NCBI GenBank assembly: GCA_003151275.1
Contig: PLXC01000141.1
Coordinates: forward strand, 1-28,848
DNA: 28,848 nt
Source: Candidatus Melainabacteria bacterium
GTDB taxonomy: Bacteria > Cyanobacteriota > Vampirovibrionia > Obscuribacterales > Obscuribacteraceae
Direction: 5' to 3'
This document shows, piece by piece, positions 23,176 to 28,848 of the stretch. Position 1 is the stretch's first letter. Each line of letters begins with the position of its first letter. The notes beneath the pieces are model-generated. The model did no database searches and was not told the origin of the DNA. It worked only from the letters and a program-made list of their open reading frames with translations. The translations under genes and the position numbers were made by a program.

Positions 23176-25389
23176 TCAAAGTGTCGATTGATCTTCCGCA
23201 CCAGATTTGGTGGCTTGGACAAGAGCAGCAAGATTTGGCGACTGTCCTAGTCCACTCTTGGCTGCTGTCTGTATCTCGCTCAAGCTATCGGTCAGCAAAG
23301 GCGCATCCGGATGGTTCCCGTTGTGGAGGTTGCTCACAGCTTCTTCAATCAATTCTTGCAAGGAGCCGACAGTCGGCCCCAGTTGCACGTAGCCTACTGA
23401 TAATTGCCCATGCTTGATTTTCATTGTGCTAACAGCCTGGATCAGATCCCAGTCAGTGGACAGATATTTAAGACTGGCTTCAGTTGCGCTTGCATCGACA
23501 CCGGGCAAAAAGACGACAAACAAGTTATCCTGCCACCGGCAGCGCAGATCGCTGCGCCTGAAGCGCACCGTCAGTAGTTGCGCTAGTGTGGAGAATAAGT
23601 AATCGGTGGTGAAAGCCCCGCGTTCTTGATGCTCTCGATAGTGCTCGATGGACACTACCGCCAGGCTTGACGGCAAGCCCATCTTCTGCGAATGTGGCGC
23701 CGCAACTTTGAATTGCTTTTCGAACTGCTCCCGATGCATTAGCCCAGACATTTTTTCACTTAGGCTGACGGCTAACTGTGATTTCACTCTTGCAAGTAGC
23801 TCCGCGGGCAATACCGGCTTGGCCAGAAAGTCGTTGCCGCCTGCCTCATAGGCAGCCGCTCTGCCTGCGGCATTGCTTTTGGCTGTGACAAAGATAATGG
23901 GAAGATTAGACCATTGCTCTTGCAGGCGTAACATGCGGCAAACTTCATACCCGGTCAATCCAGGCATGATCACATCCAGAAGGATCAGATCGGGTGGAAA
24001 CTCGTTCAGTGCGTCAAGTATTGTGATTGGCTCGTTGATTGATTTGACCGTGTAGCCTGCGTCAGTAAGAATCGCTTCGGCGAATTTTGTCAGCATCGGA
24101 TCATCGTCCACGCAAAGAATTCGCGGCTTGGCATAAGTGCAATCTTGTTTCAAATAATCCAGAGCATCCCGGATGCATTGCCCTTCGTCGGGCTGCTCGA
24201 TAAAAGCGGAACAACCGGTGTAGATCAAATCTGCAAGAGTAGTCGACTCGGTTTTGGAGGCAACCAGACAAAAAGGTAATTGTGCCAGGCTGGCAGATGA
24301 AGAGCGCAACGAGCCTATGATCTGGTAAATCACTTTAGCCTTGCCGATGTTCAAGTCTATGAGCACGGCATCGTATTTCTTTCTCCTTTGCATCGACACA
24401 AGCTCGTGTAACTCGGGGGCGCGCTCCAGAGCAAATCCGGTTTCGCGACACGCTTCTTCCAACTTTGTCCACTCAAGCGTTGGGGCGCAGGCGAGCAAGG
24501 TCATTTGAGCGCCCGCATCGAGAATTCGGCTGGGCGCCTTAGACTGAGCCAATTGCCTGACGATCTGCGTTCCTTCCCCAACGCAGCGAATTATTTCTGA
24601 CCAGACTACTTCTTGCTCGGTCTCGCGGGCTTCAAGATCAATTGCCTTGAGAAGATTCTCTATTCGTTGCGCGCAATAGGACAGATCCACAAACCCGTAC
24701 GAACCAGTCGAGCCTTTTAGTTTATGGGCAAGATGAGCAACCTGGACGATCAAATTGGCGATGGGAGTCGCTCGCGCCGCCTGAGCTGCGACCGCAAGTT
24801 CATCCCAAATTGCCGGAATCTTTTCTACGTACGCAACCTTAGCTGCCTCAACCAATTTTCGCGTCTTTTCTTTTTTGCGCAGCTTTTCTAGCTCCGCACT
24901 CGAACCTTCCATCAGCCCTTCGCTGTGCTGTCCATCCTCTTCAAAGAACTCAGCCTGAGAACGCTCAGGCAGAAGCATCTCGATGCTGTGCAACAGCACC
25001 TCTTGTGTAATAGGCTTTTGCATGATCAAAGAAACTTTGAGCAAATTTCTCAAACGAGAAAACATTTTGGCATCGCACCAGGTGCCGGAGACGAAGATAA
25101 TTGGGAAATCGTACCCTTGCTCACGAATCTGTTGAATCCAAGTCATTCCATCGATTCCAGGCAGCCGGAAATCGACCAGGCCGAGGTGCGGCTTCTGAGT
25201 CTCGACAACGTCGGTTGCCTCATGTGCGCCTCTGGCCTCGATCACTTTGTATCCGTGTCCTTCGAGAATCTGTGTGATCAGTGCTCGGAAATATTGATCG
25301 TCATCAAGTACGAGGATTCGCTGACGGGAATCTTGATGAGCATCTGTCCGCCACTCCTCAAGTGTTTCTTCATGGAGACCATCTGACAT
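23176..25389 (-). CDS. Multi-receiver regulator: REC-HPt-REC-REC-degenerate GGDEF
   Basis: A 737-residue cytoplasmic phosphorelay protein. REC1 (about 23-140) has D73 (LVDFRLPGIDG). The HPt domain (about 175-285) has the phospho-acceptor H222 in LAHKLKGSTGSYGF. A divergent receiver (about 295-415) has D345 but lacks the usual acidic pair. REC3 (about 422-540) is canonical, with DDD at 428-430, D472 (LILLDVIMPGLTGYE), VTAK and K524. The C-terminal ~165 residues resemble a GGDEF domain, but the signature is RWQDNLF (618-624), so diguanylate cyclase activity is unlikely; it may be a c-di-GMP-independent interaction module. ATG at 25389 has GAGG eight bases upstream. It heads the operon and is followed by a lone receiver and a histidine kinase. 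Confidence 0.92.
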   Translation of the reverse strand: MSDGLHEETLEEWRTDAHQDSRQRILVLDDDQYFRALITQILEGHGYKVIEARGAHEATDVVETQKPHLGLVDFRLPGIDGMTWIQQIREQGYDFPIIFVSGTWCDAKMFSRLRNLLKVSLIMQKPITQEVLLHSIEMLLPERSQAEFFEEDGQHSEGLMEGSSAELEKLRKKEKTRKLVEAAKVAYVEKIPAIWDELAVAAQAARATPIANLIVQVAHLAHKLKGSTGSYGFVDLSYCAQRIENLLKAIDLEARETEQEVVWSEIIRCVGEGTQIVRQLAQSKAPSRILDAGAQMTLLACAPTLEWTKLEEACRETGFALERAPELHELVSMQRRKKYDAVLIDLNIGKAKVIYQIIGSLRSSSASLAQLPFCLVASKTESTTLADLIYTGCSAFIEQPDEGQCIRDALDYLKQDCTYAKPRILCVDDDPMLTKFAEAILTDAGYTVKSINEPITILDALNEFPPDLILLDVIMPGLTGYEVCRMLRLQEQWSNLPIIFVTAKSNAAGRAAAYEAGGNDFLAKPVLPAELLARVKSQLAVSLSEKMSGLMHREQFEKQFKVAAPHSQKMGLPSSLAVVSIEHYREHQERGAFTTDYLFSTLAQLLTVRFRRSDLRCRWQDNLFVVFLPGVDASATEASLKYLSTDWDLIQAVSTMKIKHGQLSVGYVQLGPTVGSLQELIEEAVSNLHNGNHPDAPLLTDSLSEIQTAAKSGLGQSPNLAALVQATKSGAEDQSTL

Positions 25390-25490
25390 TGCCCGAACCT
25401 CACTGACGCCTGAAACCAAGGATGAGCCCCCTCAGTTTTTTTGCCTAACCTCAATCTACCGGCTGCAATAAACGACTGCATCGGCCATTC

Positions 25491-25512
25491 GGTTCACTGG
25501 CGGTTCACTGGC
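25491..25512. repeat. 11-bp tandem repeat
   Basis: GGTTCACTGGC occurs twice in direct tandem, about 100 bases upstream of the phosphorelay operon. It could be a regulator half-site pair or simple slippage. Confidence 0.6.
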
Positions 25513-25669
25513 TACCCCTAAATGCTTAATCTGACGTGCCTGATGGTGGGATAGAGGGAATTCATCCTGGCGAATGGCATTTCAGTGCCAAAAAGGTGTC
25601 AGCTAGGGACTGCCAAGCATTAGCTCATCTAAAATCTGATGTTGAGTGAGTTAGCAAGATGATATCGGC

Positions 25670-26044
25670 TTGGTGGCTCTGACGGCGCTTGCCGTCTTGA
25701 CACCAAACGTTTTGGCACACAATGGGGACAAGTACACGAACACCCCTTTTGTGGTTGCGGCGTCGTGCACTCCTGGCCCTGGCACTGCCAATTACGTTTC
25801 TCAAAACGGAACACTCGGTATTTTGGTCACGAATGGTGATTTCAGCACTGGACGTACCGACGGACTCCCAAAATTGCAAAATTTCACAGGTACGGAAAGT
25901 GCCAAGGGTTATACGTTCTGCAGTGAGCTCGGCGGAGTTTGCGGGGGACTTCGTTTTAAGTCACCTGAAGACTGGTACAAGTTTGCCAACTCACATTACT
26001 TACTCGTGCAATTTAAAGTTGCCGCCCAAAATCCTGCGCTTTAA
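25670..26044 (+). CDS. Small secreted protein, start uncertain
   Basis: A 124-residue frame starting at TTG 25670 opens with a hydrophobic segment ending in LTPNVLAHNGD, a plausible signal-peptide end, but the usual positive N-terminal residues are missing. Just upstream, ATG 25659 in another frame encodes MISAWWL before a stop, so a one-base shift may have broken the original signal peptide. The mature part has four cysteines (AASCTPG, YTFCSELGGVCGG) and ends in YLLVQFKVAAQNPAL. I know no family for it. No clear ribosome-binding site is seen. It ends 17 bases from the convergent acyltransferase gene. Confidence 0.5.
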   Translation: MVALTALAVLTPNVLAHNGDKYTNTPFVVAASCTPGPGTANYVSQNGTLGILVTNGDFSTGRTDGLPKLQNFTGTESAKGYTFCSELGGVCGGLRFKSPEDWYKFANSHYLLVQFKVAAQNPAL

Positions 26045-26061
26045 AACCCCGTTAACAATCG

Positions 26062-27210
26062 TTAGCAGTATTTTTTAAGAGTTAGAAATTTACGCTCGAA
26101 TAATTCATAGCTACCATATGCCAGCAAGAAAGTAATAGCGGCTGTAACAAGCACATACAGCACGGCCATCATCGGCGTAAACTGAATTTTCAACGCACGA
26201 GACACAACAAGAAACACGATGTAATGATAAATGTAAATACCGTAGCTATATTTACCTAGCTTCATCATCACTTTTGACGACAAAATACCTTTCAGAGTTC
26301 CCCGTTTGGGAGACGTAAGAAGATTTAGAATGCAGCCAGCGAAAAATACTGAATAAACCGTTGAACCCAAAAGTTCGATGGGTTGCGAATCAAAAGGCAG
26401 ATTAAGAGCTAACACTGTAACTGCGCATGAGCCAAACATGGCCAAAACAAAAAATTTCTGAACGGACGATGGTGGTTTTAATTCGTGGCTGTATTCGAAC
26501 GTTGCGAGTAAGGCTCCGCTTGCCAGCGCATCCACGTGCGAAATAGGAAAGCAGTATACGGCGCAATGATGAAAACCGAATGTTAGAAGCATGAACCTTG
26601 TCGCAATCGCACTAAAAAATAGTGTGAAACACAATAGCCTAATGTTTTTTAGACTCAAGATTTTCACTAAAACCGGGAAAATAAAATAAAACTGTTCTTC
26701 GATGGAAAGTGACCAAAGATGATCCAGCGGTCCGTAGATCCATTTGTCGTGATGGAATAGCGAAAGATTGGTGGAATATAGCCACAGGCAAATTTGGTCC
26801 TGAACCGGTCCCATGCGAGCTGCAAACCACGTAATTATCGTAAGAATGAACAGAGTCGCATAGTACAAGGGAAAAATTCGAAGAGCACGACGAGCGTAAA
26901 AGCTGGCTAGGTAGTTCGACTTTGATTTGGTTGAGAGCAAGATTCTTGTAATCAAAAAACCCGACAAAACAAAGAATAACGTTACACCGCAGTAGCCAAA
27001 ATTAGCGATCCGCATAAGAACCTGCATACCTGCAGGGTAGTTCGCATGAGGAACAATTTGTAGATAATGAACCCAGTGATGCGCTGCAACCAACAGAATA
27101 GCTAAACCGCGAACTCCATCCAGGCACTTGACATGCTCGGGTTTGGTAGCAACTACTTCGGAAGTGAGTTGTTCTGTGTGTGTTTCTCGAGAGAGTATTG
27201 CCTGTGCCAT
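26062..27210 (-). CDS. Acyltransferase 3 family (OafA/YrhL-like)
   Basis: A 382-residue polytopic inner-membrane acyltransferase that typically moves acetyl or other acyl groups onto surface glycans such as O-antigen, capsule or exopolysaccharide. Family motifs are clear: LDGVRGLAILLVAAHHW (about residues 30-46, conserved His in HHW), FFVLSGFLITRILL, FYARRALRIFPLYY, and DHLWSLSIEEQFYFIFP. About ten transmembrane helices follow the usual pattern, ending in ITFLLAYGSYELFERKFL. Length fits a stand-alone acyltransferase without a C-terminal SGNH domain. No good ribosome-binding site is visible before ATG 27210. There are no neighbouring glycan genes, so the acceptor is unknown. Confidence 0.95.
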   Translation of the reverse strand: MAQAILSRETHTEQLTSEVVATKPEHVKCLDGVRGLAILLVAAHHWVHYLQIVPHANYPAGMQVLMRIANFGYCGVTLFFVLSGFLITRILLSTKSKSNYLASFYARRALRIFPLYYATLFILTIITWFAARMGPVQDQICLWLYSTNLSLFHHDKWIYGPLDHLWSLSIEEQFYFIFPVLVKILSLKNIRLLCFTLFFSAIATRFMLLTFGFHHCAVYCFPISHVDALASGALLATFEYSHELKPPSSVQKFFVLAMFGSCAVTVLALNLPFDSQPIELLGSTVYSVFFAGCILNLLTSPKRGTLKGILSSKVMMKLGKYSYGIYIYHYIVFLVVSRALKIQFTPMMAVLYVLVTAAITFLLAYGSYELFERKFLTLKKYC

Positions 27211-27997
27211 GCACGTAATTTTAAAGCTAATGTATCCCCCAGTCTAATTTGCCCTAGTCAAGCAGCTTTAAGTGAACCTCATACTCGCATAGAACTTAGA
27301 ACTACTCGGAAAACTTTCCACCCGACCTGCCAGCGAAACCTAACTTGTCGTATCGCAAACAAGGATGGATCAGCTGGGATGAGTTTCTTGGTGTTACTCC
27401 AGAGGACAGGAGACGGTTCGAATCCTCAGGCAATGTTGGTTTGAGCTGGGTCCAGTCGTTAGCAAACGGACGAAATATGAGGTTGTGCCCATCCAGATCG
27501 ATCCTCAAGGCTTCTCCGGCATCCCTAATTGGTTTGGAAGATAGCAATTTGTAGCTAAGTTCGGGAATCCTTGGAATAATGTTAGTGGTGGCAAGTGCAC
27601 ACTACTGTCAACTTATTATTAGTGCCCAACGAGTTCAACGGCCGCAGTAAGCGCCTCGTCATCGGTCATCTCATAACATTGAATCTGACATGGCTCGGGC
27701 GCTTGACCCATAGACGTGACCCGCATAACAACAACTACTAAACACCCACAGAAGCAGAACAACTTGAGAGTTGTGCTTTATATGCAACGGGAAATCAATC
27801 ACCCAAAGCGGTAGCACCTGTGGTGCAAAAGCAACACCTGATAAAGCTGAAGCCAGTAGCTCTTCCGCCGTATCGACAAACAGGAATCCGCAATTACTGA
27901 TCGTCGAAGCGCCGGTTAATATGGAACAAGGGTATAAATACATCCGAGGGCCAGAGAGCAGGCTGAGCGCATCCAGGAGTACAGAAGATCCCATATT
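27211..27997. other. 787-bp spacer between acyltransferase and kinase
   Basis: The gap holds the 150-bp gene fragment (27418-27567), a GCACC-tgt-GGTGC hairpin at 27814-27826, and the motif ATTAGTGCCCAAC near 27618, similar to sequence flanking the dispersed palindromes. Short frames exist, including a hydrophobic minus-strand frame at 27671-27994, but none has a ribosome-binding site or recognisable motif. The kinase promoter should lie at its right end. Confidence 0.55.
27418..27567. repeat. 150-bp duplicated segment, copy 2 (gene fragment)
   Basis: This is an isolated copy of the 3' coding part of the TPR-HMA gene (12627-12776). On the minus strand it still encodes PELSYKLLSSKPIRDAGEAL followed by the DWTQLKPTLPEDS segment, with about five amino-acid changes, and then runs into unrelated sequence. 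There is no start signal and no upstream gene body. It is a gene fragment left by duplication or recombination. Confidence 0.88.
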
Positions 27998-28848
27998 ATG
28001 CCTAGCGATCGTAAGGCCAGTAAAAAAGAGTGCCCAACTTGCGGATTAACGGTTCCTGCTGGCTTCGCTGACGATCGATGTCCCCATGATGGCAGCATTC
28101 TCTGTTGCGTTGCTAAGAAAATCGAGCAAGATCCACTGATTGGCAAACTGCTGCTTGACCGCTATCTCGTTCTCTCGGTAATTGGCACGGGCGGATGGAG
28201 TCAGGTCTATCGCGTTAAACACAGCGGATTGAACAAAGATATGGCCCTGAAAGTGCTGCATCCTCACCTGCTCAAGCACCAGGGTAATGTGGAGCGGTTC
28301 AGGAGAGAAGCCGAGTCTATCAGCCGGCTCAACCATCAATCAATTGCACAGGTCTATGATTTCGGCATGTTGGAAGATGGACGCCCGTATATGGCAATGG
28401 ACTATTTGCAAGGAGACACGCTTTCGGCATTGATAGAGCGCCGAGGAGCGATGGATTGGAAGCGCGCTGTACCTCTTTTTATCGAGGCGCTTGATGGGCT
28501 TGGTTATGCACATCGTAGGGGAATTTTGCATAGAGACTTGAAGCCAAGTAATTTCTTCATCTTGATCGAACAAGCCTCTGCAAGTGATCAACAAGAGCAG
28601 GAGCGCGTGAAAATTCTCGATTTTGGTTTGGCCAAAATTCTCTTTGGAGACGACAAGTATGAAGAGAGTCTCACTTCAACAGGAGACTGGATGGGCACGC
28701 CATCTTATATGAGCCCTGAGCAGTGTAGATCCGAGCCGCTCGACCGTCGTTCCGACATTTATTCCTTCGGTTACATCATGTACGAAGTTTTGAGTGGCAC
28801 AAAACCGTTTTCCGCTACCGGTCTTTACGAGATAATACAAGCGCACCT
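27998..28848 (+). CDS. Zinc-ribbon Ser/Thr protein kinase, 5' part
   Basis: The frame runs off the window edge, so only about 283 N-terminal residues are visible. Residues ~12-37 hold a zinc-ribbon-like motif (CPTCG, then RCPHDGSILCC). The Hanks-type kinase domain begins near 55. Its glycine-rich loop is VIGTGGWSQVYRV, the ATP-binding Lys is in MALKVL, and the alpha-C Glu is in FRREAESISRL. The catalytic loop is ILHRDLKPSNFF, the metal motif ILDFGLAK, and the activation-loop end GTPSYMSPEQC. RD-type residues are intact, so it should be active on Ser/Thr. Such kinases often carry TPR or membrane segments downstream, which lie outside this window. ATG at 27998 is the only start after the in-frame stop at 27935; its ribosome-binding site is weak. 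Confidence 0.95.
   Translation, partial: MPSDRKASKKECPTCGLTVPAGFADDRCPHDGSILCCVAKKIEQDPLIGKLLLDRYLVLSVIGTGGWSQVYRVKHSGLNKDMALKVLHPHLLKHQGNVERFRREAESISRLNHQSIAQVYDFGMLEDGRPYMAMDYLQGDTLSALIERRGAMDWKRAVPLFIEALDGLGYAHRRGILHRDLKPSNFFILIEQASASDQQEQERVKILDFGLAKILFGDDKYEESLTSTGDWMGTPSYMSPEQCRSEPLDRRSDIYSFGYIMYEVLSGTKPFSATGLYEIIQAH

Noticed and set aside
27416..27426. GGTTCGAATCC, which looks like a tRNA T-loop
   Set aside because: Flanking bases do not form a T-stem or acceptor stem, and the sequence lies at the edge of the duplicated gene fragment. No tRNA fold is possible here.
27671..27994. A 107-codon hydrophobic minus-strand frame upstream of the kinase gene
   Set aside because: No ribosome-binding site or recognisable motif, and it occupies the expected kinase promoter region.

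Overview
The window looks like a chromosomal segment of a bacterium with roughly 47-50% GC, probably an environmental member of the non-photosynthetic Cyanobacteriota (Obscuribacterales/'Melainabacteria'-like). This placement is inference from gene style: CHASE3/GAF/PAS histidine kinases with multi-receiver regulators, a zinc-ribbon Ser/Thr kinase, many TPR and hydrophilic orphan proteins, and a cyanobacteria-like GGGAGTR heptamer repeat. The only universal marker present is glnS, so the assignment is tentative.

Layout. Bases 1-3016 hold an orphan membrane-anchored protein with an internal duplication and glutaminyl-tRNA synthetase, separated by a repeat-bearing spacer. Bases 3106-7234 (minus strand) are an accessory block: a large protein ending in a Nudix domain, with 46 more in-frame codons after its stop; a higBA toxin-antitoxin pair with a palindromic operator candidate; and a protein joining a sigma-70 region-4-like helix-turn-helix to a TnsA-like endonuclease domain. 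Bases 7452-12533 carry orphan hydrophilic, TPR, DUF4279 and membrane proteins plus a secreted TlpA-like thioredoxin. Two of the orphans, a YD-repeat-like protein and a 218-residue protein, are preceded by the same 36-bp promoter-like block.

Bases 12601-15325 (minus strand) encode a thaumatin-like secreted protein followed by a TPR protein with a C-terminal HMA-like domain. Bases 15763-20420 are a zone of gene decay. It holds a truncated metallophosphoesterase, an alpha/beta hydrolase frameshifted at the nucleophile elbow, and a DEDD exonuclease with an internal deletion, interleaved with intact small genes and copies of a short GCACC...GGTGC palindrome.

Bases 20466-25389 (minus strand) are a three-gene phosphorelay operon: REC-HPt-REC-REC-degenerate GGDEF, then a stand-alone receiver, then a CHASE3-GAF-PAS histidine kinase. 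The right end has a small secreted protein, an OafA-type acyltransferase, a 150-bp duplicated fragment of the TPR-HMA gene, and the 5' part of a zinc-ribbon Ser/Thr kinase cut by the window edge.

No rRNA, tRNA, CRISPR array or intact transposase was seen. The main candidates for something undescribed are the sigma4/TnsA-like fusion beside higBA, the dispersed palindrome family, and the promoter block shared by two orphan genes.
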